Below, in pieces: positions 30,907 to 38,327 of a stretch of DNA of 52,227 bases. The position numbers and the translations under genes were made by a program. The DNA is from a virus: positions 1-52,227 of IMG/VR virus record IMGVR_UViG_3300044695_002763. One strand, given 5' to 3'. Position 1 is the first letter of the stretch. Every line of letters begins with the position of its first letter. The notes under the pieces are model-generated. The model had not been told where the DNA came from. It ran no database searches and saw only the letters and a program-made list of their open reading frames with translations.

Positions 30907-31407
30907 ATGGCAGGCGTTAAAGTAACCGATTTACCAGCATTAGGCACGGCAGCCGCAACGGATATTTTGTATATTGTGGATGCCGCTACTGACCAATCAA
31001 AACAGATTGAGGTGCAAGATATCTATTCAGGTATGCCGCAGTTTGAAAGTGGTACATTCACCCCTGTTCCATCAGGCGAAAACGATTGCACAGTTAGTAT
31101 TGTTGGTGATTGCATTTATAGTCGTGTCAATAACGTAGTAACAATATCGTATTATTTAAGCGTCCTAATGGATGGCGGTATAAATACTGGCACATTCAAT
31201 ATGTCAATGCCAGTTGCATCTAATTTCGCAAATGCTCGACAAGCTTTTGGTGTACTTACACCACTAACTAACTCATTCAGCGAATTGGATTATTATATTA
31301 TTGCAGCCGATACATCATTTGACCAAATTACATTTCAAGTCGATATTATAACAGCAGGCAATTCAATTGACTTTGTTGCCAACATTCAATACATCATCAT
31401 ACCATAA
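30907..31407 (+). CDS. Short fibre/head-decoration-like protein
   Basis: This is a 166-aa protein. The N-terminus VKVTDLPALGTAAATDILYIVD...QIEVQDI is the short attachment module found at the start of many phage fibres. It is followed by FESGTFTPV and SRVNNVVTISYYLSV, typical of a trimeric beta head domain. It could be an accessory fibre tip that binds host glycans or a head fibre. The stop overlaps the lysozyme start. Confidence 0.6.
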   Translation: MAGVKVTDLPALGTAAATDILYIVDAATDQSKQIEVQDIYSGMPQFESGTFTPVPSGENDCTVSIVGDCIYSRVNNVVTISYYLSVLMDGGINTGTFNMSMPVASNFANARQAFGVLTPLTNSFSELDYYIIAADTSFDQITFQVDIITAGNSIDFVANIQYIIIP

Positions 31408-31865
31408 TGCGCAGCACCTCACTTCTCGGTCTAAACCTGATTAAGAAGTATGAAGGCTTGCGCTTGAGCTCCTACCTTTGCCCTGCTGGTGTGCCGACAA
31501 TTGGCTACGGCTCGACACACTACCCGAACGGCAAAAAGATTATTTTAGGCGAAAAGCTCGCAAACGAAAAGGAAGCAACGCAATTGCTACTTGCTACCCT
31601 TGAGCCATTCGAAGCGGCGGTAAATAAGCACCTACCGAATATCAATCAATGCCAGTTCGATGCTTTGGTATGCTTTGCGTATAATGTAGGCACGGGTGCA
31701 TTAATCAAATCCACGCTGCTTAAGAAAGCCAAAGCGAACCACGCAGACCCAAGCATCTTGGACGAGTTCCTAAGATGGAACAAGGCAGGCGGCAAGGTGC
31801 TTGCAGGGCTTACCAATCGCAGACGCGAAGAGGCAAATTTGTATTTCTCACTTTGTAAAGTTTAG
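31407..31865 (+). CDS. GH24 lysozyme (endolysin)
   Basis: This 152-aa protein has the phage lysozyme catalytic arrangement Glu16-x8-Cys25-x5-Thr31 (KKYEGLRLSSYLCPAGVPTIGYG region). The middle residue is Cys in place of the T4 Asp, as in some lambdoid lysozymes. Further features are the DALVCFAYNVGTGA segment and the C-terminal LTNRRREEANLY, both typical of GH24. It hydrolyses peptidoglycan at lysis. There is no signal peptide or SAR segment, so it needs the holin encoded next. Confidence 0.93.
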   Translation: MRSTSLLGLNLIKKYEGLRLSSYLCPAGVPTIGYGSTHYPNGKKIILGEKLANEKEATQLLLATLEPFEAAVNKHLPNINQCQFDALVCFAYNVGTGALIKSTLLKKAKANHADPSILDEFLRWNKAGGKVLAGLTNRRREEANLYFSLCKV

Positions 31866-31911
31866 GGCCTAATTGCCCCAACACAGACAATGCTTTCGCG
31901 TATTTTAAATC

Positions 31912-32118
31912 ATGCGAAAACGTGCTACTAAACCAAGGCGAATCATAGACATCATTGTCAAGCATTGGCGTAGCACAATAGGAAGCCTTATGATATTAGT
32001 TTCAATCTTTTTGCTAATCTTTAAAGTGATATCAACTGAAACACTCGCGGCAATTGTAGCAACGCTAATAGCCGCTGGGTACATTCCAAAAGCCAAAGAC
32101 GATGCAGCAAGTTCGTAG
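31912..32118 (+). CDS. Holin-like small membrane protein
   Basis: This 68-aa protein has a basic N-terminus (MRKRATKPRR), a hydrophobic segment at about 24-42 (IGSLMILVSIFLLIFKV), a second weaker one at about 46-59 (LAAIVATLIAAGYI), and a charged tail. Size, two membrane segments and its place after the lysozyme fit a class II-type holin that releases the endolysin. It overlaps the next gene by 17 bases. Confidence 0.72.
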   Translation: MRKRATKPRRIIDIIVKHWRSTIGSLMILVSIFLLIFKVISTETLAAIVATLIAAGYIPKAKDDAASS

Positions 32119-32497
32119 AGATACCGTAAAGATTGCACGCCACAATAAGCTCAATGTGGACACTATGAGCTATGAGGTCGACACTACTTTCGTGCAGGCT
32201 AACAAAGAATCGTATCAGGCGGTGATTTCAGGGGCTTATGTTCACCCAAAGCCCGAAGTAGTTTTAACTGCATTCGATACAATTAGCCCGTGCGATTTGT
32301 CATTATACCCACAGCCAACAGCCTACACGCTCAAAAGTCAACCCGTAAGAAATACCCAAGATTTTGAAACGCCTATGAATTACGATATACTTTTAAACGG
32401 AGTTGTATTTAGCTTTACCCTTTGGCTTTCGGCAAAGTATTTAATCGGGTGCGGCGCTGCGTGGCGCTCGCTTTTTACTGATTTGAGAAACGTATAA
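32102..32497 (+). CDS. Lysis-region protein with C-terminal membrane segment
   Basis: This 131-aa protein is soluble for about the first 95 residues. A single hydrophobic stretch (about 100-122, LLNGVVFSFTLWLSAKYLIG) lies near the C-terminus. It is encoded between the holin and the PAS-HisKA gene, overlapping the holin gene by 17 bases. It could be a lysis regulator (antiholin) or envelope protein. No family recognised. Confidence 0.5.
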   Translation: MQQVRRDTVKIARHNKLNVDTMSYEVDTTFVQANKESYQAVISGAYVHPKPEVVLTAFDTISPCDLSLYPQPTAYTLKSQPVRNTQDFETPMNYDILLNGVVFSFTLWLSAKYLIGCGAAWRSLFTDLRNV

Positions 32498-32525
32498 ACA
32501 TTTAGTATAATTTAACACTATTGCT

Positions 32526-32533
32526 TATTTTTG
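32526..32533 (+). promoter_or_regulatory. TAnnTTTG element before the PAS-HisKA gene
   Basis: TATTTTTG with a TTTA 21 bases upstream (32501-32504). The coding start (GTG 32538) lies 4 bases downstream, which implies a leaderless transcript. Confidence 0.5.
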
Positions 32534-32537
32534 CAAT

Positions 32538-33104
32538 GTGTCTACCGTTTACATTTTAGAAAATTCTTTAGACCTTTTTTACGTTGTTACCGAAACGGAC
32601 GGTACCATAGTAAGCGCCAACGAACTTTTTAAGCATTACGCGAGCCATATTAAGCCGAAAAACATCGTTGACATAGTTAGCAGCCCCGATGACAAAGAAA
32701 CGTTAATAGAAGCCGTTAAAAGGGCTAAGGATAAACAGCCCGAACCCTCGCGAGTTTACGCCCGAACTAAGCAAAAGAATTTATCCGAGCGTTTTAACGT
32801 TTGGAATATCTACACAATTATGGGCGCGGTGCATTTCATCGGCTTTCAATTAGTCGATGTAACCAGCATAACGGCGCACGAACACGAACGCCAACGGGTA
32901 TTACTTGAGGAATTTAGATTTATGCTTTCGCATGAATTACGGCAGCCCCTAACCTCGGTTAGTGGTTTGGTTAAGTTGATAAGCACGAACAAAGCGATTT
33001 CAGAAAGCGAACGCGCCGACCTTTTGCGAATGTTAGAGGAATCGGTTGTAAATTTGGACGAAGCCGTAAGGGTATTAGTTAAAAAAGCAACACGTCAAAT
33101 ATGA
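32538..33104 (+). CDS. PAS-HisKA protein lacking a kinase ATPase domain
   Basis: This is a 188-aa protein. Residues 1-110 look like a PAS sensor domain (LFYVVTETDGTIVSANELF). Residues about 115-188 form a HisKA dimerisation and phosphotransfer helix pair with the H-box EFRFMLSHELRQPLTSVSG, phospho-acceptor His132. The HATPase domain that normally follows is absent, and the next gene starts at ATGA. It could form heterodimers with host kinases or take phosphate from them, altering host signalling at lysis timing. The start codon GTG 32538 is chosen because it is next to the promoter. Such a phage gene is unusual; the domain call is by motif. Confidence 0.75.
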   Translation: MSTVYILENSLDLFYVVTETDGTIVSANELFKHYASHIKPKNIVDIVSSPDDKETLIEAVKRAKDKQPEPSRVYARTKQKNLSERFNVWNIYTIMGAVHFIGFQLVDVTSITAHEHERQRVLLEEFRFMLSHELRQPLTSVSGLVKLISTNKAISESERADLLRMLEESVVNLDEAVRVLVKKATRQI

Positions 33105-33259
33105 ATGATAAGCAAATTGATAAGCGGCTGATTAAAGTTCTAAAGATTTACCTAACCGAACGCGAAATGCCGCCCAACGTTGCAAAAGCAATACTAAACG
33201 AACAAGCTAAATGCCGTGAAAGAATCGACCAATACATCTCCAAGCTACGTTTGGGCTGA
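33101..33259 (+). CDS. 52-aa small basic protein
   Basis: The frame MNDKQIDKRLIKVLKIYLTE... starts at ATGA with the PAS-HisKA stop and ends at TGA 33257-33259, overlapping the next gene by 44 bases. It is helical and basic, with one Cys. No function recognised. The stop-start packing supports translation. Confidence 0.5.
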   Translation: MNDKQIDKRLIKVLKIYLTEREMPPNVAKAILNEQAKCRERIDQYISKLRLG

Positions 33260-33860
33260 AAGATTGCTATTTTTAGCCGTTTTAAGCCTCTTATTCGTGC
33301 GTTCGTGCAACGAACAAGCGCAAACCACACTAGCAGAACAAAAGTTCGTTAAAACGCGTCTAAACGATTCGATAACGATATACACTCAGGCGCAACAAAT
33401 CACAGAACTTAAGGACTTAACCGAAAAACTGCGTATTGATAAGCCAAAAGCAGCGGTAGAGGTCGTTACGCGCACCGTTTATAAGACTAAAATAGCGTTA
33501 GGCGAACCGATTTATATACATGACACCGTTCCCGCGCTTGTTTTGCCGCGTGAGTTTCAAAAGTTTGAGCGCTGGTTTTCGATTACGGGCAAAATTAACC
33601 GCCTCGGATACCTTCAAATCGATAGTTTAAGCATACCCGCGACTATTTCGGTAGGCATTGGCGACACTTTACGCGGTGTTTTCCCGTTTCGTAAGCGCGA
33701 AAGCGTAATAAGGGTTGCAATTGATAACCCGAACATGGTAGCGGTAGGGCTGCGCAGCTTTGTAATCGAGCAACCGCGCAAAAAATGGTACGAAACAACG
33801 GCGGCGAAGGTCGGTTTCGGGGCGCTTATCGGTTTCGGTATCGCACGAGCGCAAAATTAG
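33216..33860 (+). CDS. Membrane-anchored spanin-like protein (DUF6808-like)
   Basis: This is a 214-aa protein. An N-terminal membrane segment (about 14-30, RLLFLAVLSLLFVRSC) is followed by a periplasmic coiled region (TQAQQITELKDLTEKL) and a beta-rich domain. A C-terminal Gly-rich hydrophobic end (VGFGALIGFGIARAQN) follows. This plan is common for proteins at the end of lysis cassettes in Bacteroidota phages (DUF6808 kind), thought to replace spanins. The start GTG 33216 is the likely one since the membrane helix follows soon. The Cys after the helix is not in a good lipobox. Confidence 0.6.
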   Translation: MKESTNTSPSYVWAERLLFLAVLSLLFVRSCNEQAQTTLAEQKFVKTRLNDSITIYTQAQQITELKDLTEKLRIDKPKAAVEVVTRTVYKTKIALGEPIYIHDTVPALVLPREFQKFERWFSITGKINRLGYLQIDSLSIPATISVGIGDTLRGVFPFRKRESVIRVAIDNPNMVAVGLRSFVIEQPRKKWYETTAAKVGFGALIGFGIARAQN

Positions 33861-33914
33861 GCGCGTTCAAAATCAACACTTTATAAATTATTTTGCATTT
33901 ATTTTTGTAAAAGT

Positions 33915-33945
33915 ATTGCAATTTCAAAAAAGTGTTGTATGTTTG
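33915..33945 (+). promoter_or_regulatory. Early promoter feeding the genes of unit 2
   Basis: ATTG (33915-33918; one base off TTTG), 19-base spacer, TATGTTTG (33938-33945). The 120 bases around it are the only gap between lysis and early genes, so this is probably the main early promoter of the genome unit. Confidence 0.75.
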
Positions 33946-33981
33946 CAGTGTTAAACAATTACACACTTAAACATTCACGCC

Positions 33982-34182
33982 ATGACAACAGAATTTTCAG
34001 AAATGGGTTTCAGAATTAACCCAACAATCAAAGCGGAAATCGCAAAACGTTTAGCTATTTTAGACAAAATGCACGAGCAGTCTTTTTGGACTAAAGAAAT
34101 GGAAGCGATAGAAGTCGCATTACAAAACGAATTAAACGATTTACTTGCAGCCGCCGACGCTTACGACGCTTGCTTTAACTAA
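33982..34182 (+). CDS. Small early protein (unknown)
   Basis: This 66-aa helical protein (MTTEFSEMGFRINPTIK...) is acidic in its second half. It is the first gene after the early promoter, with a GC hairpin behind it. No counterpart before unit 1 is visible because the window starts later. No family recognised. Confidence 0.65.
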   Translation: MTTEFSEMGFRINPTIKAEIAKRLAILDKMHEQSFWTKEMEAIEVALQNELNDLLAAADAYDACFN

Positions 34183-34189
34183 CCCTCAC

Positions 34190-34208
34190 GGGCGGCTAAT
34201 AACCGCCC
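34190..34208 (+). terminator. GC hairpin with T-rich tail
   Basis: GGGCGG/CCGCCC stem (34190-34195/34203-34208), loop CTAATAA, then TTTCTTTTT. It is related to hairpins at 4608 and 39259. It probably gives partial termination within the early operon. Confidence 0.6.
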
Positions 34209-34239
34209 TTTCTTTTTAAACCTTTAAACAATCATACAC

Positions 34240-34539
34240 ATGGACACAGTTACAATTTTCCGCAATTACCAAAACACAGAATTTTATTTTTACGACCATC
34301 TCAGCGGCGTTATGACAATGCTTGTTAATGACGGCTGCATGAAAGGAATTTACACGCGCTGCGATTCAGGCGCGGCAAACATTTCGCGTAAGTTTCACCG
34401 CGAGCAAGTCGAAGGCGTACCAGTTGAACACCGACTATTTGAACCGCTTGAGCGCAACAAATTCAGCGAACTATTTATCGAGGTTATTGACGGTATTAAC
34501 CGCAACTTAGTACACTCGTTCGAATCTGAGAATCTTTAA
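34240..34539 (+). CDS. Early hypothetical protein
   Basis: This 99-aa protein (MDTVTIFRNYQNTEFYF...) has Cys residues in GCMKGIYTRCDSG and an acidic C-terminus. It sits between the early promoter gene and the SSB-like gene, with the leader motif TTTTTAAACCTTTAAACA before the ATG. Function unknown. Its stop is the last base before the second genome unit as defined here. Confidence 0.65.
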   Translation: MDTVTIFRNYQNTEFYFYDHLSGVMTMLVNDGCMKGIYTRCDSGAANISRKFHREQVEGVPVEHRLFEPLERNKFSELFIEVIDGINRNLVHSFESENL

Positions 34540-34565
34540 TTTTTAACCCTTTAATACTTTTTAAA

Positions 34566-35240
34566 ATGGCTTTAACAGCACCCGTAGGCGGAACGGCAAA
34601 CCGCCAAATCGCACCCGAGGGTAGTTACCCTGCGCGCTGCTATCAAATTATCGACCTCGGTACGACCGAACAAGGCGGTATTTATGCAGGCAAAAAACGC
34701 AAAGTTCAATTCCTATTCGAACTGCCAACCGAGAAAGCGGTATTCGATGAAAGCAAAGGCGAACAGCCGTACTACGTTCGCAGCATTTACACGCTATCGA
34801 TGAACGAAAAGGCTTTATTACGTCGCGATGTTTCGGCATGGCTCGGCAAAAAGTTAACTGATTCTGAAGCCTCAAAGCTCGATATTTTTAAGATGCTTGG
34901 GAAAACGTGCATGGTAAATATTGCGCACGTTACCAAAGGTGAAAACACCTATGCAAACATTATAAGTTTTGCGCCGCTTATGAAAGGCTACGAATGCCCC
35001 GCACCGATTAACGAGGCGTTTACCTACACCCCGACCGCGCACGAACAAGAAGTATTCGCAAAACTGCCCGAGTTTTTACAGGATAAGATTAAGGAATCGG
35101 ACGAATACAAAGCAATGACAACGGCAAGTTTTAAAAACGATTTTACACCTAAAACGCAGCCACCTCAGAACTTTGAAGACCTACCCGACATCGACGATAT
35201 TTTCGGACAAAAGGCGGCTAATGACTTACCGTGGGATTAA
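34566..35240 (+). CDS. Putative ssDNA-binding protein (unit 2)
   Basis: This is the second-unit homologue of the gene at 27-701, also 224 aa. I see only about eight amino acid changes, mostly conservative and in the linker after residue 155 (for example FEELPD to FEDLPD). The acidic tail ending NDLPWD is kept. The DNA carries many more silent changes than amino acid changes, which shows selection on the protein. Confidence 0.6.
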   Translation: MALTAPVGGTANRQIAPEGSYPARCYQIIDLGTTEQGGIYAGKKRKVQFLFELPTEKAVFDESKGEQPYYVRSIYTLSMNEKALLRRDVSAWLGKKLTDSEASKLDIFKMLGKTCMVNIAHVTKGENTYANIISFAPLMKGYECPAPINEAFTYTPTAHEQEVFAKLPEFLQDKIKESDEYKAMTTASFKNDFTPKTQPPQNFEDLPDIDDIFGQKAANDLPWD

Positions 35241-35248
35241 ATGATAAA

Positions 35249-35267
35249 GGGCGGCAAAGCGCCGCCC
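35249..35267 (+). terminator. Intergenic GC hairpin (unit 2)
   Basis: Identical GGGCGGC-AAAGC-GCCGCCC hairpin as at 710-728, kept despite divergence of the flanking bases. Confidence 0.5.
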
Positions 35268-35294
35268 TCTAACTTACCAAATAAATAAACATAC

Positions 35295-35966
35295 ATGAAC
35301 ACACTTGCAAAGGTACAAATACCAATCGAAAAAATATACCACGCGATAAATTCGCCTCAAACGTTAAACGCGCAATCGATAGTAGCGCGTAACACGGGCG
35401 GCGGCGAAGCGCTCTCGATTCAAAACGTAAGCGAATATACAGCAATGAACGCCGCTGTAAAAGACGTAAGCGATGCGGTTAAGGCAATCGAAGCAGCCCG
35501 TAAAGAGGTAACCACACCGCTCGAGCATTTCAAAAAGGAACTTATTAAGCTCGAAAAGGATGCCACAGCGCCGCTACTCGATTTTATCGAAGATGCTAAA
35601 AAGCGAATGGTAGAATATCACGAACGCCTCGAAGCCGAACAAGAAGCCGCCGAAGCGAAGCTAATAGCCGAAGCTGCTCAAAGCATCAAAGAAGCCGAAG
35701 CGGTTAGCGATGTAATCGCAGCGTTTACCGATAAGCTCTATGCCACCACAGTAGAGAATAGCCAAACGAAAAACATACGCAGCACCATTAAGGCGCGCGT
35801 TAACGGAGAGGTTAACTGGGTAAAGGTGCTTTCGGTTCAATTCGCATTTAACAACTTAAAGCCCGAAGATTTACTAAACGGCTTAGCCAAAGCAATGAAG
35901 GATTTAGGCGTTGATAGCATCGAAGGCATTGAGCTTTACGAACACAAAACCCAAGTAATCCGATGA
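35295..35966 (+). CDS. Coiled-coil phage protein (unit 2)
   Basis: This 223-aa homologue of 755-1426 has a few substitutions (for example EEKL to EAKL in the coiled coil, LPKAMKELGVDN to LAKAMKDLGVDS near the end). The start of the next gene here is different, marking the left edge of a swapped block. Confidence 0.55.
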   Translation: MNTLAKVQIPIEKIYHAINSPQTLNAQSIVARNTGGGEALSIQNVSEYTAMNAAVKDVSDAVKAIEAARKEVTTPLEHFKKELIKLEKDATAPLLDFIEDAKKRMVEYHERLEAEQEAAEAKLIAEAAQSIKEAEAVSDVIAAFTDKLYATTVENSQTKNIRSTIKARVNGEVNWVKVLSVQFAFNNLKPEDLLNGLAKAMKDLGVDSIEGIELYEHKTQVIR

Positions 35967-36010
35967 ACAATTACACCAATACAATAACAAACATTAAACA
36001 CTTAAAACCT

Positions 36011-36358
36011 ATGTACACTTTCACACAATTAACGCATAGTGAAATATGCGAACGAATCGAAACGGCACGCAAGCGCCACAAATTAACTAAAGCGGAGTTT
36101 AGCCGAATGGCTGGTTATACCTCATGCGCTCTAAACAAATGGCTAATTAATACAAGATTTAGCTCGGTATCTTATAACCGCGTAATGGATGTAATCAAAA
36201 AGCTCGATAATTCGCCCGAACAAATCGAAATTAAGTTTACCCCTAAGCCAGTTGAAAAGCAAACCTACGGCGTTTTAAGCATCGAAACTGCTATAAAAAT
36301 GCTAAAGGATGCAGGGTATAAGATTTCTAAACGAGTTGAAAAATGGGAGGAAATCTAA
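36011..36358 (+). CDS. Helix-turn-helix (XRE-like) regulator, unit 2 only
   Basis: This 115-aa protein is read from MYTFTQLTHSE; a 16-residue longer form from 35963 (ATGA overlap) is possible, but that segment looks like a leader. The helix-turn-helix runs about residues 12-45 (RIETARKRHKLTKAEFSRMAGYTS...LNKWL), typical of XRE/Cro-type DNA-binding proteins. The C-terminal part contains a second helical motif (IETAIKMLKDAGYKI). It replaces the unknown gene 1423-1818 of unit 1. A role in early-gene control or superinfection response is plausible. Confidence 0.75.
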   Translation: MYTFTQLTHSEICERIETARKRHKLTKAEFSRMAGYTSCALNKWLINTRFSSVSYNRVMDVIKKLDNSPEQIEIKFTPKPVEKQTYGVLSIETAIKMLKDAGYKISKRVEKWEEI

Positions 36359-36570
36359 TGCAAAACAAAATAACAGCCGTTGAATGGTTAGCCGTTCAAC
36401 TTGAAAAGTATTACGGAAATCAAAAAATTACAGATACCGAGGCGTTTATAACCGCCAAAGCAATGGAAGAACTGCAAATAATCGACGCGCACGATAGCGG
36501 ATACATTGACGGGCAAGGGCAAAAAAGTATATCAGCCGAACAATATTACACCGAAACCTATGGAGAATAG
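36358..36570 (+). CDS. Small YY-motif phage protein, paralogue A (unit 2)
   Basis: This 70-aa protein is read from ATG 36358, which overlaps the HTH stop (TAATG) and has a rare clear Shine-Dalgarno GGGAGG upstream. The C-terminal half (AFITAKAMEELQIIDAHDSGYIDGQG...) matches the unit 1 gene at 1815-2054, while the N-terminal half differs and begins TAVEWLAVQLEK. Function unknown. Confidence 0.65.
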   Translation: MQNKITAVEWLAVQLEKYYGNQKITDTEAFITAKAMEELQIIDAHDSGYIDGQGQKSISAEQYYTETYGE

Positions 36571-36769
36571 ACAAACAGCAGTTGAGTGGTATCATACAAA
36601 ATTAGCAGAGCCAACAACTCAAGCAAAAGATGTAAATACAATATTCCTATTAGCCAAAGCAATGGAGAAGGAGCAGATAGTTGATGCTTTTGATAATGGT
36701 GCTGAAGAATGGACACCGATTGAATATTCAGATGGGCAACATTACTACAATCACAATTTCGAATCATGA
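36560..36769 (+). CDS. Small YY-motif phage protein, paralogue B (unit 2)
   Basis: This 69-aa protein is read from ATG 36560. It is a diverged paralogue of the preceding gene: TAVEWYHTKLAEP, LLAKAMEKEQIVDAFDNG and YYNHNF line up with its neighbour. The tandem duplication exists only in unit 2. It overlaps both neighbours. Confidence 0.65.
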   Translation: MENRQTAVEWYHTKLAEPTTQAKDVNTIFLLAKAMEKEQIVDAFDNGAEEWTPIEYSDGQHYYNHNFES

Positions 36770-37347
36770 CACGCGAAGAATACATTAAACATCCAGCCAT
36801 AAGCGCAAGCCGTATAAAACGATTTTACACGGGCGACATAAGTTACGCGCAAACTGCGTTAGATGCAGGCGCGGCGTTCCATTTCGATTTACTTGAGCAG
36901 CCTTATGAAAGTATGCCACCAAACACGCAAAACGTTTATAATGCGATTCACGCGGTCGAAATGTTAGGCGAACTATTCGATAAATCGCATCACGAATACA
37001 TTACCCTAAACACGGTAACCGTTGGCGGCATAACGGTCGAAGGTAAAGGAATGATGGATTTATGCTGGCTTGAGCGCGGTATAATTGCCGACGTTAAAAC
37101 AACAAGCGCAAAGAATATAAAAGCCTTCGCCGCTGATATGGTAGCGCATTGTAACCATGTGCAAGCGGTTTGGTATTCGCTTTTGATGGGCTTTGACCCT
37201 CGGCAGTTTTACTATATAGGAGTACCGCCAAAGGTTAAAAAGTCGGGTAAGTTTAGCGACTTGTATTTGTACCGCCATAACGAGGATGAAATCGCAAGCG
37301 CAACGGATTTAATAATTAACTATTTGAACCATGAAGGAACGCGTTAA
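36766..37347 (+). CDS. PD-(D/E)XK exonuclease, RecE-like (unit 2)
   Basis: This 193-aa homologue of 2051-2632 keeps the catalytic residues (His39, Asp98, Asp109-x-Lys111, Gln133). Substitutions cluster near residues 25-35 (ISYAQTALDAGAAFHF). It has the same 17-base overlap with the next gene. Confidence 0.8.
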   Translation: MTREEYIKHPAISASRIKRFYTGDISYAQTALDAGAAFHFDLLEQPYESMPPNTQNVYNAIHAVEMLGELFDKSHHEYITLNTVTVGGITVEGKGMMDLCWLERGIIADVKTTSAKNIKAFAADMVAHCNHVQAVWYSLLMGFDPRQFYYIGVPPKVKKSGKFSDLYLYRHNEDEIASATDLIINYLNHEGTR

Positions 37348-37582
37348 ACAAACGAAATTTGATTACCTAAAGCTAATTAGCCAACTCGATAGGCTCATTA
37401 AATGGATGCCTGACACGGGTGTCGGGTATCAAAAAAAGTTAACCAAGTGCGCCGAGTTTTGGTGGCTGCATAAAGGAACCATACCAGCGAACACGATTGC
37501 AATACTTTTAAAAGTTGAAAGAACCGATTTAATAAACTTACTCAATGCGCAAATCATCGAAAGAGGCACTTACATACGCTAA
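37331..37582 (+). CDS. Small basic hypothetical protein (unit 2)
   Basis: This 83-aa homologue of 2616-2867 has two visible amino acid changes (METG to MPDTG region, PAST to PANT), against more silent changes. Confidence 0.65.
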   Translation: MKERVKQTKFDYLKLISQLDRLIKWMPDTGVGYQKKLTKCAEFWWLHKGTIPANTIAILLKVERTDLINLLNAQIIERGTYIR

Positions 37583-37808
37583 CGACCTCGGCGACCTAAC
37601 AGAGTTTATAGGACATACTTACAAAAACGTAGCTGCATATCTTTTATCTTGCGGCTTCGAATATTTAGAGTGCTGTTTTAAGTATCGTAAAGTTTTTAAC
37701 GACCACGAAAACAATCGAAGCATTTTAATAGACCTTTACGACGAAACAACCGAGCTAAAGGGGCGCGTTGAATACATGATAGTTTGTAATAGTATTTACA
37801 AACGATGA
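37545..37808 (+). CDS. Small hypothetical protein (unit 2)
   Basis: This 87-aa protein is identical to that of 2830-3093, although the DNA differs at silent positions. Strong conservation, unknown role. Confidence 0.68.
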   Translation: MRKSSKEALTYANDLGDLTEFIGHTYKNVAAYLLSCGFEYLECCFKYRKVFNDHENNRSILIDLYDETTELKGRVEYMIVCNSIYKR

Positions 37809-38197
37809 AAAGCCGCCAGCCACGCGAAAGCGATATTTATTCAGCCATTGCACGTTACATGAGTTTAAAGCACCCCGAAATACTTTTTAGGTTTGACTTT
37901 AGCGCAGGAACTAAAATGAGCATGGGGCAAGCAAGGGTACATAAAAGCATGAACCCGCAAAGAGGTTACCCCGATTTATTTATCGCTGCGCCGCGTGGAA
38001 ACTTTAGCGGTTTATTCATTGAAATCAAAAAAGGCGATTTTAAGCCGTTTAAACGCGATGGAACGCTAAAGCAAGATGAACACCTTACCGAACAATTTGA
38101 AGTCCTTACGCGGCTTAAAAACGCAGGTTTTGAGGCTTTGTTTTGCTCGGGCTTAGATGAGTGCATTGAAACGATTGAAAAGTATTTGAATAAATAA
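37805..38197 (+). CDS. VRR-NUC domain nuclease (unit 2)
   Basis: This 130-aa homologue of 3090-3482 has the catalytic set Asp57, Glu73-x-Lys75 intact. Changes such as HRGYPD to QRGYPD and GKFSGL to GNFSGL lie next to the active-site strands but not in them. Confidence 0.85.
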   Translation: MKSRQPRESDIYSAIARYMSLKHPEILFRFDFSAGTKMSMGQARVHKSMNPQRGYPDLFIAAPRGNFSGLFIEIKKGDFKPFKRDGTLKQDEHLTEQFEVLTRLKNAGFEALFCSGLDECIETIEKYLNK

Positions 38198-38211
38198 ATT
38201 TTGTAAATTTG
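38185..38211 (+). promoter_or_regulatory. Promoter of the replication gene (unit 2)
   Basis: TTTG (38185-38188), 15-base spacer, TAAATTTG (38204-38211), as in unit 1. Confidence 0.6.
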
Positions 38212-38215
38212 AAAC

Positions 38216-38327
38216 GTTTAGAGGTGGAATCCTAAACGAAACGAAATTAACTTATCGCCCTTTGGGTTTACGAGGCAAGGTGTATCCGAGCCGATTCCAC
38301 CGTAAATTTCAAGGGGCTTTCTATTTT
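38216..38327 (+). ncRNA. Structured leader RNA (unit 2, covarying copy)
   Basis: The fold is the same as at 3501-3615 with changed bases. GTTTAG/CTAAAC (38216-38221/38232-38237) replaces TTCAG/CTGAA. Loop GGTGGAAT (38223-38230) pairs with ATTCCACC (38294-38301). GGTTTAC pairs with GTAAATT (38265-38271/38302-38308). GCCCTTTG pairs with CAAGGGGC (38257-38264/38310-38317). The inner AGGCAAGG...CCGAGCC hairpin is unchanged. The T-run is weaker (TTTCTATTTT), which argues that termination may not be its only task. Confidence 0.8.
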
